A stretch of 64,000 nt of DNA from Micromonospora sp. WMMA1363 (GCF_030345795.1 NZ_JAUALB010000001.1:4270001-4334000); one strand, 5' to 3'; counted from the stretch's first letter, positions 1-8,056 are shown. The notes: generated by a model not told the origin, from the sequence alone. Numbers and translations are program-made.

Positions 1-955
1 CCAGCGGGGTGGTCAGCACCGTGCCTTCGACCCAGGTCGGGTCGGTGGCTGGCCCGTCGTAGGTGATCGTGCCGGCGCCGCCGCGGACCATGCGTCCGCC
101 GTCGCGCAGCTCGATTTCCACCTCGTCGGCAGAGAAGAGTTCGGCGGCCTGGGTGACGGCGGTGGTGAGAACCTGGTCGAGGTCGACCACGTTGAGCGCG
201 TCGGTGGTGCGCGCGAGCCGCTGCCAGGCCTGCTGCTCGGTGCGGGCCTGGATCCGGTTGGAGTACGAGAGGTGCAGACTGAGGACGAGCGGCGGAATGG
301 CGAGCAGGAAGCGGCTGTCCACCTGGAGGATCACGAGCGTCGACGCGGCGACGAGGAAGCGGACCCCGAAGCCCGCGAGCCGGAGGTCGAGGCCGTTGGT
401 GAAGTGCCGCCGGATGCGGGTGCCGGCGGCGAGCGCGATGACCGGAATGGCGAGCACCTCATCGAGGATCACGGCGACCAGGTACGTCACCGCGAGTAGC
501 CCCACCAGGTGGAGGGACTCCATGCCGGACCAGGTCCACGGGAGCAGCGTCAGGACAGATCCGGTGCCCCAGGCGATGAGGACGTTCTTGCCGATGTTGA
601 ATGCGGCCTTGATCGCTGGCAGCCGCAGCGACGCGATCGCGATCGCGATCGCGGTGCTGATTACTACCCATGCGGTCGGTGCGACCGCCACGCCGATGAC
701 GATTGCGGTCTCGGTCCAGTTGATCAGATGGTTCGTCGACCGGATGCGGATCCGGACCTTGACCAGGTGAGCGACGGCGACCATGAGGGTGAGCATGATC
801 AGTGTCGCGACGTCGTATGCGGACCGTGGCACGGCGGACGTCGACAGGACCCGTACCGCGTCGACGGTGACGACCGCCGCTCCAACGACAATGAGACCGA
901 CGAGCAGACGAAGCTGCCGATCGGTCTCGATGTCGGGTTGCTTGGGCACGGTCAC
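1..955 (-). CDS. Multi-pass membrane signalling protein with GAF-like region (partial, N-terminal part)
   Basis: The gene runs off the left edge and about 318 N-terminal residues are visible. Translation of the minus strand from GTG at 955 gives a short polar N-terminus (VTVPKQPDIETDRQLR), then six or seven hydrophobic segments filling roughly residues 15-225. A soluble region follows (RLARTTDALNVVDLDQVLTTAV) that resembles the start of a GAF sensor domain. In actinobacteria this layout is common in cyclic-di-GMP enzymes (membrane module, GAF, GGDEF, EAL), but no GGDEF or EAL is inside the window, so that identity is inference. Another in-frame GTG lies at 949. A (GCGATC)n run at 633-653 encodes an Ala-Ile repeat inside a membrane segment. 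It could equally be a histidine kinase or a phosphatase. Confidence 0.7.
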   Translation of the reverse strand, partial: MTVPKQPDIETDRQLRLLVGLIVVGAAVVTVDAVRVLSTSAVPRSAYDVATLIMLTLMVAVAHLVKVRIRIRSTNHLINWTETAIVIGVAVAPTAWVVISTAIAIAIASLRLPAIKAAFNIGKNVLIAWGTGSVLTLLPWTWSGMESLHLVGLLAVTYLVAVILDEVLAIPVIALAAGTRIRRHFTNGLDLRLAGFGVRFLVAASTLVILQVDSRFLLAIPPLVLSLHLSYSNRIQARTEQQAWQRLARTTDALNVVDLDQVLTTAVTQAAELFSADEVEIELRDGGRMVRGGAGTITYDGPATDPTWVEGTVLTTPL

Positions 956-1400
956 GTCACTCCCGGTCACCGCGGTGCGCCACTGGCACCGTACCCTCCG
1001 ACGGCCGGGAAAGCCCAGGCCTTCTCAGCCCCAGTCGCTGCCGTTCATGGCATTCTCCCTCGTACTAAATCGCTTCTCCGGCCATGTCTCCGCCGCTTAG
1101 GAATGGAACCTTATGCGGAGTTGAGATCGTTTAGTAGGGATAAATGTCATTATTCCCAGGATAGGTGAATCCGACGCGAGTTCGTAACTGTTTGTGGATG
1201 GGTCGTGTGCGGAGAGCGCAACCCTTTCTGGCCTGCATTCGGTCTGCTGGTCGCGGTGTATGCGCGGGCGATGCATTATCCCCGCACGCACTCAAGGTGT
1301 GGGGGTGGCTGCCCTCGCTCATCAGCAGATCGGCCGACTTCGCCCGCACGGCCTACGGTGCGACCAAGAATCGTCCCTCGGAGTAGGGAATCGGGGGATC
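956..1400. other. Gene-poor intergenic region, AT-richer than its surroundings
   Basis: No convincing gene was found. The stretch around 1065-1200 is clearly less GC-rich than the rest of the window and probably holds the promoter of the leftward membrane-protein gene. On the minus strand a strong ribosome-binding-like GAGGGAGAA precedes an ATG at 1048 that opens an eight-codon frame (MNGSDWG, stop). This could be a leader peptide or the remains of an older start. A half-site TGTGGATG at about 1193-1200 resembles the dyads near 18.26 and 38.12 kb. Confidence 0.4.
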
Positions 1401-1657
1401 GTGGACATTCGAGTGCTTAGCAGCCTTGAAGCAGGTCTGAGCGATAACGTCCCCCGATCCTGGAACCCCGAAGCCGCAGGCCGTGCTCGCCCTGTTGGTG
1501 ACGCTGGTGGGACAGGTCGTGACGATCGAACAAATCGTCGATGAACTCGGGCCGAACGACCCACCCCGTCGGCTGTTCCATCGTGCGGACACACGCCGCG
1601 AATCTCTGCCGTGCCTGCGAGGCGGTGCCCGCGGTCGAGGACCTCGAGGGCCGATAG
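1401..1657 (+). pseudogene. SARP (AfsR/DnrI-type) regulator remnant, N-terminal part, frameshifted
   Basis: GTG at 1401 begins VDIRVLSSLEAGLSDN, the usual opening of SARP/BTAD regulators. Around 1456 the match moves to another frame, KPQAVLALLVTLVGQVV then TIEQIVDELGPNDPPR, the winged-helix DNA-binding motif. After about 1570 it shifts again to VRTHAANLCRACEAV and ends at TAG 1655-1657. Two frameshifts and the lack of the BTAD tetratricopeptide half show a dead fragment. SARPs normally activate antibiotic clusters, so an accessory locus may once have stood here. No biosynthetic genes remain nearby. The assignment rests on recalled family motifs. Confidence 0.7.
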
Positions 1658-2131
1658 CACGGTACGCGCGAGAGATTCGCGGCGACTGACCCTCCTGCCG
1701 TATTCCGGGGGTGCGGAGCGGCTACTCGACTTGCGCTGCACGCTTCGCTTCACGCGGGCCGTTACCGTCCACACGCTCTCGACGTAGGAGTCGAAATCGG
1801 GGTGGCCGAGTCGACGTGGCACGGTCTGTTCGCGGAGGTGGCGCCGACCGGCTCATGGCGGGAGCACGTTCGTACCTGATGCGGCGATCTGGCTGTCGAA
1901 CAGGAACGGCGATCACTGAGGGCTGGCCAAGTCCTGGCCAACTTCGGCGTCGTCCACCGCATCCTTTCTTCGGGCTAATCAATGGCCTGCCGGGCTGTCC
2001 CAGTGACCTCGGCGGTGGTCGGCGAGGAGGGGACGACGCCGGACGTCCCGACCGGCGTCGTCTCTGGTCCGTCTCGCCCATGCCGCTCCCGGGTCGGCCG
2101 ATCGGGAGAGGCGTCGCCGACCGGCTGGGCC
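1658..2131. other. Stretch without an intact gene, possible further pseudogene debris
   Basis: No frame here looks like an intact gene. A short plus-strand run around 1755-1880 (AGRYRPHALDVGVEIGVAES and following) has a protein-like composition and ends in a stop. It may be more debris from the same decayed locus as the SARP remnant, but I recognise no family. Nothing else was seen. Confidence 0.3.
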
Positions 2132-2169
2132 CCGGGCCCGCCGCCCCCGGCTGCGGGCGGCGGGCCCGG
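2132..2169. terminator. Perfect 15-bp GC hairpin ahead of moaC
   Basis: CCGGGCCCGCCGCCC and its exact reverse complement are separated by 8 nt (CCGGCTGC). There is no T-tract on either side. It ends 34 bp before the moaC start and about 21 bp before the candidate -10 box TAGGCT (2191-2196). If moaC mRNA is leaderless, the hairpin lies outside the transcript. It would then act on upstream read-through or at DNA level rather than as a riboswitch. Confidence 0.5.
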
Positions 2170-2203
2170 TGCCGGGTCGTCTACAGCGGATAGGCTCCCC
2201 GAC

Positions 2204-2695
2204 GTGACGAATCCCGCGCAGCTCACCCACGTCGACGCGGCCGGTGCGGCTCGCATGGTCGACGTCTCCGCGAAGGCGGTAACCGGTCGGCTGGCCGTCG
2301 CCGCCGGCCGGCTCCGGACCACAGCCGAGGTCGTCGACCTGCTGCGCCGCGACGGGCTGCCGAAGGGCGATGCCCTCGCCGTCGGTCGGCTCGCCGGCGT
2401 CATGGGTGCGAAACGCACCCCGGACCTGATCCCGCTCTGCCATCCGATCGCCCTGCACGGCGTCACCGTCGACCTGTCGCTCACCGACGACACCGTCGAG
2501 ATCACCGCGACGGCGCGAACGGCCGATCGCACCGGCGTCGAGATGGAGGCGCTCACCGCGGTCGCCGTCGCCGGCCTGGCCCTGGTGGACATGGTGAAGG
2601 CGGTGGACCCGGCGGCCTCCGTGGACGCCGTCCGGGTGCTGCGCAAGGAGGGCGGCAAGACCGGCCCGTGGCTTCGCCCGCAGGACCGGCCGTGA
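2204..2695 (+). CDS. moaC: Cyclic pyranopterin monophosphate synthase MoaC
   Basis: Second half of step one of molybdenum-cofactor synthesis: it converts the MoaA product 3',8-cyclo-GTP to cyclic pyranopterin monophosphate in the cytoplasm. The 163-residue protein shows the family signature MVDVSAKAVTGR (18-29), KGDAL (54-58), AKRTPDLIPLCHP (69-81) and GVEMEALTAV (111-120). A Lys-Ala-Val-Asp near 132-135 matches the conserved catalytic area. The GTG start was chosen because the open frame upstream is low-complexity Pro/Gly/Ser. A TAGGCT box ends 7 nt before this GTG, suggesting leaderless transcription. It heads moaC-mogA-moeA-moaE. Its usual partner moaA lies 11.5 kb away, on the other strand. 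Confidence 0.95.
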   Translation: MTNPAQLTHVDAAGAARMVDVSAKAVTGRLAVAAGRLRTTAEVVDLLRRDGLPKGDALAVGRLAGVMGAKRTPDLIPLCHPIALHGVTVDLSLTDDTVEITATARTADRTGVEMEALTAVAVAGLALVDMVKAVDPAASVDAVRVLRKEGGKTGPWLRPQDRP

Positions 2696-3210
2696 GGCAC
2701 GTGGAGCCCGGCGGGCAGGCGGAGCAGGGGCCGGCCGTGATCCGGGCGCGGGTGGTCGTGGCCTCCAACCGGGCCTCCGCCGGGGTGTACGCGGACACCA
2801 GCGGCCCGCTGCTCGCCGCCGGCCTGCGGGACCTCGGCTGCGAGGTGGACGAGCCGGTGATCGTCGTGCCGGACGGCGACCCGGTCGGCGAGGCGCTGCG
2901 GGCCGCCGCGGCGGAGGGCGTGGACGTCGTCGTGACCAGCGGTGGCACCGGCATCAACCCCTCGGATCGCACGCCCGAGCTGACCCGGGCGCTGCTCGAC
3001 CACGAGATCCCGGGTATCGCCGAGGCGATCCGCGCGTACAGTCGGGACCGGGTGCCCACTGCGGTGCTGTCCCGAGGGGTTGCCGGTGTGCTCGGCCGGA
3101 CGCTGGTGGTCAACCTGCCCGGCTCGACCGGTGGCGCCCGTGACGGACTGGCCGTGCTCGGTCCGATCCTCGCCCACGCCGTCGATCAGATCCGGGGTGG
3201 CGACCACTGA
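2692..3210 (+). CDS. mogA: Molybdopterin adenylyltransferase, MogA/MoaB family
   Basis: Adenylylates molybdopterin before metal insertion. The 172-residue protein has the MoCF-binding fold motifs TSGGTGINPSDRTPE (from residue 82) and NLPGSTGGARDGL (near 138), which form the molybdopterin pocket. GTG at 2692 overlaps the moaC stop by four bases (GTGA), favouring translational coupling. A second in-frame GTG at 2737 follows a GGAGCAGGGG stretch and would remove a 15-residue non-conserved extension, so the start is not certain. Length fits stand-alone MoaB/MogA proteins. Confidence 0.9.
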   Translation: MRHVEPGGQAEQGPAVIRARVVVASNRASAGVYADTSGPLLAAGLRDLGCEVDEPVIVVPDGDPVGEALRAAAAEGVDVVVTSGGTGINPSDRTPELTRALLDHEIPGIAEAIRAYSRDRVPTAVLSRGVAGVLGRTLVVNLPGSTGGARDGLAVLGPILAHAVDQIRGGDH

Positions 3211-3291
3211 GGCGACCGAGGCGGGCACCCGCGGGTGCGGGCCGCCGCCACTGGCCCCGCGGCGGGGAAGTCGCCCCGATACGCTGATCCG

Positions 3292-4551
3292 GTGAGCACG
3301 GAGACCGCGCCGGCCGCCGACCGGGTCGCCCCGCCCCCGCCAGCGGGTTGGGAGGAGGCGCGCTCCCGGGTACACGGGGTGGGCCTGGCCGCCGTGCTGC
3401 CCGAGGTGACCCGGTCGCTGGCGGAGACCGACGGGCACATCCTCGCCGAGCCGTTGACCACCCGGACGGCGCTGCCGGCGTTCCCGACCTCAAGCGTGGA
3501 CGGCTGGGCGGTGCGTGGTGCCGGCCCGTGGCGGGTGGTCGGGCAGGTCCTGGCCGGTGGTACCCCAACCCCGCTGACCGAGGATGGGACGACGGTAGAG
3601 ATCGCCACCGGGGCGATGGTCCCGGAGGGCGCCGCCGGTGTGCTGCGGGTCGAGGAGTCCAGCCGTACCCCAAACGGTCTGGTGGCCGGGACCCTGCGGT
3701 CGGTGCCGGAGTGGCGCGAACCCGGCGAGGAGGCGGACGCCGGGGAGGAACTGCTGCCCGCCGGCATCTCCGTGGACCCGGCGGTGATCGGTCTGGCCGC
3801 CTCCTGCGGACACGACAGCCTGCGGGTGCGGCGGCAGCCGCGCGCGGCGCTGCTGGTCTTCGGCGACGAGCTGCTGACGGCCGGCCCGCCGGGCGCCGGT
3901 CGAGTCCGCGACGCGCTCGGACCGGCGGTGCCGGCCTGGCTGCGCCGCTACGGTTGCGTGGTGCGCCCCTCCGACGTGGTGGGGCCGGTGGCGGACACCC
4001 TCCCCGCGCACGTGGCCGCGCTGCGTGGCGCGCTTGCCGGTGCCGACCTGGTCTGCACCACGGGTGGCACGATGCACGGCCCGGTCGACCACCTGCACCC
4101 GGCGCTGGCGGCCCTGGGCGCGGGCTACGTGGTCAACACCGTCGCCGTGCGGCCCGGCTTTCCGATGCTGCTGGCCCGGTTGACCGGTGCCGACGGCCGG
4201 GCGCGGTTCGTCGCCGGGCTGCCGGGCAACCCACAGTCCGCCATCGTCGCCCTGGTGTCCCTGGTTGCTCCGCTGCTGGCCGGCCTCGCCGGCCGGCCGC
4301 TGCCGGCGCTGCCGCACGCGACGCTTGCCGAGCCAATCCCCGGCCGGGGCGATCACACTCGCCTCGCGCTCGTGCGGCTGGACCGCGCCGCCGGCATCGC
4401 TTACCCGGTCGGGCACGTCGGATCGGCGATGCTGCGCGGGCTGGCCGGTGCCGACGGGTTCGCGGTGATCCGGCCGAGGACATCGGGGGAGCCGGGAGAC
4501 CGGGTTCCGGTCGTGCCGTTGCCGCTGTTGCCCGGGGAGCGGGTCGGGTGA
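3292..4551 (+). CDS. moeA: Molybdopterin molybdenumtransferase MoeA
   Basis: Inserts molybdate into adenylylated molybdopterin. The 419-residue protein has MoeA landmarks: PAFPTSSVDGWAVRG near residues 60-75, the IATGAMVPEG segment, the MoCF-like CTTGGTMHGPVDHL (around 265) and FVAGLPGNPQSAIVAL (around 320), then a C-terminal domain IV. GTG 3292 is chosen because a candidate -10 TACGCT (3280-3285) ends 6 nt before it and the open sequence upstream is not protein-like. This gives moeA its own leaderless promoter inside the moco block. Its 3' end overlaps moaE by four bases. Confidence 0.93.
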   Translation: MSTETAPAADRVAPPPPAGWEEARSRVHGVGLAAVLPEVTRSLAETDGHILAEPLTTRTALPAFPTSSVDGWAVRGAGPWRVVGQVLAGGTPTPLTEDGTTVEIATGAMVPEGAAGVLRVEESSRTPNGLVAGTLRSVPEWREPGEEADAGEELLPAGISVDPAVIGLAASCGHDSLRVRRQPRAALLVFGDELLTAGPPGAGRVRDALGPAVPAWLRRYGCVVRPSDVVGPVADTLPAHVAALRGALAGADLVCTTGGTMHGPVDHLHPALAALGAGYVVNTVAVRPGFPMLLARLTGADGRARFVAGLPGNPQSAIVALVSLVAPLLAGLAGRPLPALPHATLAEPIPGRGDHTRLALVRLDRAAGIAYPVGHVGSAMLRGLAGADGFAVIRPRTSGEPGDRVPVVPLPLLPGERVG

Positions 4552-4976
4552 CCGCGCCCGTCGTCGTGTTCGGGGAGGTGACCGAACGCCCGCTCGATCT
4601 CGCCGCGCACGAGGCGGCGGTCGCCAACCGGAGGGCGGGCGCGGTCGTGTCGTTTCAAGGCGTGGTCCGCGACCACGACCACGGCCGGGCGGTGACCAGC
4701 CTGGAGTACGAGGGGCACCCGAGCGCCGAGCGGGTACTGCGTGGGATCGCCGCCGTGGTCGCCGCCGACCCCGACGTGTACGCGGTGGCCGTGTCACACC
4801 GGATCGGGCCGCTGGCGATCGGCGACGCGGCGCTGGTGGCGGCGGTCAGCACCGCCCACCGCGCCGCCGCCTTCGCCGCGTGTGCCCGGCTGGTCGACGA
4901 GGTGAAGGCGCGGCTGCCGATCTGGAAACGACAGGTGTTCGCCGACGGTACCGAGGAGTGGGTGAACTGCCCCTGA
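4548..4976 (+). CDS. moaE: Molybdopterin synthase catalytic subunit MoaE
   Basis: Large subunit of molybdopterin synthase. It pairs with the thiocarboxylated MoaD subunit (encoded at 15894-16193) to add the dithiolene sulfurs to cyclic pyranopterin monophosphate. The 142 residues include the typical FQGVVRDHDHG (near 36-46), SLEYEGHPSAE, SHRIGPLAIGDAALV, and the lysine-rich KARLPIWKR, which supplies active-site lysines. GTG 4548 overlaps the moeA stop (GTGA), so the two are probably coupled. It is the last gene of the first moco block and converges on the leftward glycosyltransferase. Confidence 0.94.
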   Translation: MTAPVVVFGEVTERPLDLAAHEAAVANRRAGAVVSFQGVVRDHDHGRAVTSLEYEGHPSAERVLRGIAAVVAADPDVYAVAVSHRIGPLAIGDAALVAAVSTAHRAAAFAACARLVDEVKARLPIWKRQVFADGTEEWVNCP

Positions 4977-5022
4977 CGGCCGGTCTGCCGCCGGCGCGGG
5001 CCGGGCACCGGACGGAGGACCG

Positions 5023-6456
5023 TCAGCGACGGGCGGCCAGCGCACCCGGCCGGGCGGTCCGGTCACCGTAGAAGGCCGGCTCCGCTCCGGGGCGCCACGG
5101 CAGGGCGGCGACCAGCACGATCAACGCCACGGCCAGCGAGTTCTCCATCAGGGCGCCGAAGAGGCCGTCCTGATAGTGCGACACCTCGGGGAGTTGGTGC
5201 TCGTACGGCCAGATCGGCGAGACCAGGAAGAGCAGGTAGAGGAGCACGGCGGCGCCGCCGTGCCGGAGCCCGGTCAACGCCGGGTACCAGATCGGGGAAC
5301 GGAGGCCGTTCACCCCGGGTAGGCCGCCCAGCCCGGCCCGGGTGGTGGGGTTCCGGCTGGCGTCCCGGCGGCGCACCGCGGCGTCGGCCAGGACGATGAT
5401 CGCGGGGATCACCCAGACGAGGTGGTGGGTCCACGAGATCGGGCTGATCACGTTGGTGGTGAGCCCCACCAGGGTGAACGCGGTCAGCTCGTCGCCGTCG
5501 GCGCGGGCGTTGACGGCGCGGGACAGGCCGAGCGCGAGCATCAGGATCGCGAACGTGAACCAGAGCAACCCGGGCGTCTCGATCGAGTCGTACAGCCGGG
5601 CGAGCAGCCCGGCCAGCGACTGGTTGGGTGTCATGTCGGCGGCGCCGACCCGTTCGGTCTGCCAGAGCACCCCGCCGAAGTAGGCCCGTGACTCGGGGCC
5701 GACCACGGTGAACGAGCCCACCGTCACGGCCAGCGCCGTGGCGATCGCGGTCGTCGCCGCGCGCCACTGCCGGCCGATCATCAGATAGATGATGAAGAGG
5801 GCGGGGGTGAGCTTGACGGCGGTGGCGAGGCCGATGCCCACGCCGGCCCAGGCGCCGCTGTAGACGAACCGCAGCAGTGGGCCGTCGCCGGGCGCGACGT
5901 GGGTGCCCCGGCGGGCACGCCACCGCAGACCGATCAGGTCGGCCATGATCAGCGCGAACAGGAGCAGGTTGACCTGGCCGTAGCCGAGGGTCTCCCGGGC
6001 GGGTTCGAGGGCGACGGCGAGCGGCGTCGCGATCGCCACCGTGTACCAGAGGGGCCAGCCGAGCCGGTCGATGCACGGGCGGAGTAGCCCGGCCAGGACG
6101 ATGGCCAGCGCGGCGATGCTCGCCGTGGCGTTGACCAGGCCGGCCATTTCGACCGGTAGGTGCGCCATGGGGAGCATGACCAGTCCCGCGAACGGCGGGT
6201 AGGTGAATCCGAGGGTGGTGTCGGGCGCGATGAACCCGTACAGCTCGTGGCCGCTCGCCCACCACACCACCGCGCCGTGGTAGATCTTCATGTCGAAGAA
6301 GCTGTACGGCCGACCGAACGCACCGATGGCGAGCCACGCGGCGTAGGTGACGGCGACCACGATGCCGGTCCGTACGACTGTCCTGCGATCGATCCCACGT
6401 GTGACGCGACGGACCGGGGTGCGGCGGTCCACCCGTCCACCGACGGCCGTCGGCAT
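5023..6456 (-). CDS. GT87-type (DUF2029) polyprenol-phosphomannose-dependent mannosyltransferase
   Basis: A 477-residue polytopic membrane protein with many hydrophobic helices and the GT87 hallmark after the first helix, FGRPYSFFDMKIYHGAVVWW, followed by GFTYPPFAGL. Members use lipid-linked mannose (or another polyprenyl-phosphate sugar) to extend phosphatidylinositol mannosides, lipomannan or similar glycolipids on the outer membrane face. The exact acceptor cannot be read from sequence. ATG 6456 is preferred over the upstream in-frame start because it follows GGGGGTGG at a usable distance and removes a 38-residue arginine-rich extension. It stands alone. Confidence 0.8.
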   Translation of the reverse strand: MPTAVGGRVDRRTPVRRVTRGIDRRTVVRTGIVVAVTYAAWLAIGAFGRPYSFFDMKIYHGAVVWWASGHELYGFIAPDTTLGFTYPPFAGLVMLPMAHLPVEMAGLVNATASIAALAIVLAGLLRPCIDRLGWPLWYTVAIATPLAVALEPARETLGYGQVNLLLFALIMADLIGLRWRARRGTHVAPGDGPLLRFVYSGAWAGVGIGLATAVKLTPALFIIYLMIGRQWRAATTAIATALAVTVGSFTVVGPESRAYFGGVLWQTERVGAADMTPNQSLAGLLARLYDSIETPGLLWFTFAILMLALGLSRAVNARADGDELTAFTLVGLTTNVISPISWTHHLVWVIPAIIVLADAAVRRRDASRNPTTRAGLGGLPGVNGLRSPIWYPALTGLRHGGAAVLLYLLFLVSPIWPYEHQLPEVSHYQDGLFGALMENSLAVALIVLVAALPWRPGAEPAFYGDRTARPGALAARR

Positions 6457-6643
6457 GGCGTGGCCACCCCCGTACCAAGATCGTCCAACCCGTCCAGGTC
6501 CGCTACGGAGCCTAGAACGGTCCCTCACGTCATTGCCTCCCGCGTTATGTGACCGTGTCCGATCCCACACAAGTTTTTGACATTTATTCCGCGTTAAGTG
6601 CCTACCGGGCTATTCGCCGAGTTTTGTGCTGTTGGCGTGGGTG

Positions 6644-6669
6644 GCGTCGACGGAGGGGAGGATCGACGC
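6644..6669. terminator. Stem-loop after the DoxX gene
   Basis: GCGTCGA and TCGACGC flank a 12-nt purine-rich loop. It begins 3 nt beyond the stop codon of the leftward DoxX gene. There is no T-tract, so termination is plausible but not certain. Confidence 0.4.
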
Positions 6670-6672
6670 AGG

Positions 6673-7218
6673 TCAGCCTGGGTGTCGACGGGCCGTCGCT
6701 GCTGATCGTACGGCGATTCGGGCTTCGCGGCGGGCGGTACGGACAGCTCGCCGCATCGAACGGCGAGTGTGGTCGATCCGATGCCCGGTGCGCCACCGCA
6801 GGCCCGGCTTTCCCTCCGTGTCGGCGGCGACGAGCAGGAGACCGCCGAACAGGCCGAGGTTCTTGACGAAGTGGATCTGGTTGTCGTGCCGTGTCGCCGG
6901 GTCGTCGTCGGTCCAGAAGGAATGCGCCGCGAGGGTGACCGGCACCAGCGTGCTCGCCAGCACCAGCGCCGTCAGGCGGGTGAACTTCCCGGTGGCGAGC
7001 ATCAGCCCGGCGCTGACCGCCACCGCCGCGTTGGCCCGGATCAGCGTCTCGGTGTCGGTGGGGAACCGGGGGTGGACTCTCGCCAACATGGGTGCCGCCC
7101 GGTCGGTCATCGGCTTGGCGGCGGCGGCCATGCGTTCCGGGTGAGCGAAGAACTGGGCTCCACTGACCACGAAAATGCCGCTCAGCATGGCACGGGCGAG
7201 GGAGCGTACGGGCGTCAT
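6673..7218 (-). CDS. DoxX family membrane protein
   Basis: The 181 residues have four hydrophobic segments in the first two thirds (FVVSGAQFFAHPERM, AAVAVSAGLMLATGKF, ALVLASTLVPVTLAAHSFW, NLGLFGGLLLVAADTEGK) and a basic cytoplasmic tail of about 45 residues rich in Arg. This matches DoxX/SURF4-like proteins, which in actinobacteria have been linked to redox balance and oxidative-stress complexes. The role here is inferred from family only. It is transcribed leftward. The divergent GNAT gene starts 135 bp away, so the gap holds both promoters. Confidence 0.75.
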   Translation of the reverse strand: MTPVRSLARAMLSGIFVVSGAQFFAHPERMAAAAKPMTDRAAPMLARVHPRFPTDTETLIRANAAVAVSAGLMLATGKFTRLTALVLASTLVPVTLAAHSFWTDDDPATRHDNQIHFVKNLGLFGGLLLVAADTEGKPGLRWRTGHRIDHTRRSMRRAVRTARREARIAVRSAATARRHPG

Positions 7219-7353
7219 GGGTCAGTCATACCCCGTTGCGTCCACGGGCACCCCCGCAACCGCCGATCCGGAAACGGTCAGCGTTGACTCCTCGCCACGC
7301 CGATTCGAGCGACCGTCGCTGATGAACCGCGGGCGGCGGGTAACCTCCCCCGC

Positions 7354-7899
7354 GTGACGACACTGCGGCTCCGTCCGGAGGATCCGGCCGACACCGGTGC
7401 GGTCCGCCGCGTGCTGGCCGCCGCCTTCGCCCGCCCGGACGTGGCCACGCCGCCCGAGGTAGGGCTCGTCGACGAGCTGCGGGGAAGCGAGTCCTGGCTA
7501 CCGGCACTGGCCATGGTCGCCGAGTATGGCGGCGAGGTCGTCGGCTACGCCCTGCTCACCCGGGTACGGGTGCACTCCGACCAAGGCGACGTGCCCGCGT
7601 TGGCCCTCGGCCCGGTCGCTGTTGCCCGGCACCGGCAACGGATCGGGCTCGGCACGGCGGTCGTGCAGGCCGCCCTCGACGCCGCCACCGAGCTGGGTGA
7701 GCGGTTGGTGGTGGTGCTCGGCGACCCGGCGTACTACCGACGGTTCGGCTTCGGCCGCGCCGACCGAATGGGCCTCACCAGCCCGTGGTCCGGCCTCGGG
7801 GAACCCTGGCAGGCGCTGGTGCTGCCCCCCGCCACCGGCGGCGAGGGAACGCCCCCGCAGGGTGAGGTGATCTTCCCGTCCCCCTGGTCCAAGGTCTGA
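7354..7899 (+). CDS. GNAT family N-acetyltransferase (YhbS-like)
   Basis: A 181-residue acyl-CoA-dependent acetyltransferase. It shows the GNAT core order: N-terminal DTGAVRRVLAAAF helix, VGYALLTRVRV strand, the acetyl-CoA-binding LGPVAVARHRQRIGLGTAVV (motif A, near 84-103) and VVLGDPAYYRRFGFGRA, which is typical of YhbS-type proteins. The substrate is unknown. GTG 7354 lies 7 nt after a TAACCT box, suggesting leaderless transcription. It converges on the AAA ATPase gene, with a repeat-containing hairpin region between them. Confidence 0.85.
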   Translation: MTTLRLRPEDPADTGAVRRVLAAAFARPDVATPPEVGLVDELRGSESWLPALAMVAEYGGEVVGYALLTRVRVHSDQGDVPALALGPVAVARHRQRIGLGTAVVQAALDAATELGERLVVVLGDPAYYRRFGFGRADRMGLTSPWSGLGEPWQALVLPPATGGEGTPPQGEVIFPSPWSKV

Positions 7900-7977
7900 C
7901 CCCGCGCCCGAGCCGCTCGGCACCTCTCATGGTCGCACCGCGCGAGCCATCGCACCTGCCGATCACACGGATCGTGT

Positions 7978-8031
7978 GCGGACCCAACGCCGGCATGTCC
8001 GGCAGCGGACCCAACGCCGGCACGTCCGGCA
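7978..8031. repeat. Two-copy 27-bp tandem direct repeat
   Basis: Two directly adjoining 27-bp units (7978-8004 and 8005-8031), beginning GCGGACCCAACGCCGG, differ at one base (T or C at unit position 19). They occupy the convergent gap between the GNAT and AAA ATPase genes. Confidence 0.85.
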
Positions 8032-8056
8032 CCCGGCTCAGGCCGGTTGGGTCCGC
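8005..8056. terminator. Convergent hairpin built from the repeat
   Basis: GCGGACCCAAC at 8005-8015, the start of repeat unit two, pairs perfectly with GTTGGGTCCGC at 8046-8056, inside the last codons of the leftward ATPase gene. The loop is 30 nt. It could act as a bidirectional terminator. The first repeat copy offers an alternative left arm. Confidence 0.4.

Noticed and set aside
633..653. (GCGATC)n short repeat
   Set aside because: Encodes an Ala-Ile run inside a membrane helix of the partial gene. Explained by codon choice, no sign of a satellite or mobile repeat.
1280..1304. CCCCGCAC ... GTGTGGGG motif resembling a type I-E CRISPR repeat
   Set aside because: Only one copy, with an imperfect stem, no second repeat at spacer distance and no cas genes. 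A chance hairpin in the gene-poor region.
1982..2203. N-terminal extension of moaC from an upstream start
   Set aside because: The extension is Pro/Gly/Ser-rich, includes the hairpin sequence and has no counterpart in the MoaC family; a TAGGCT box sits right before the internal GTG.
3490..4797. Long open frame on the minus strand opposite moeA/moaE
   Set aside because: Arginine/proline-rich antisense shadow of high-GC coding sequence with no recognisable motif; moeA and moaE are clear on the plus strand.
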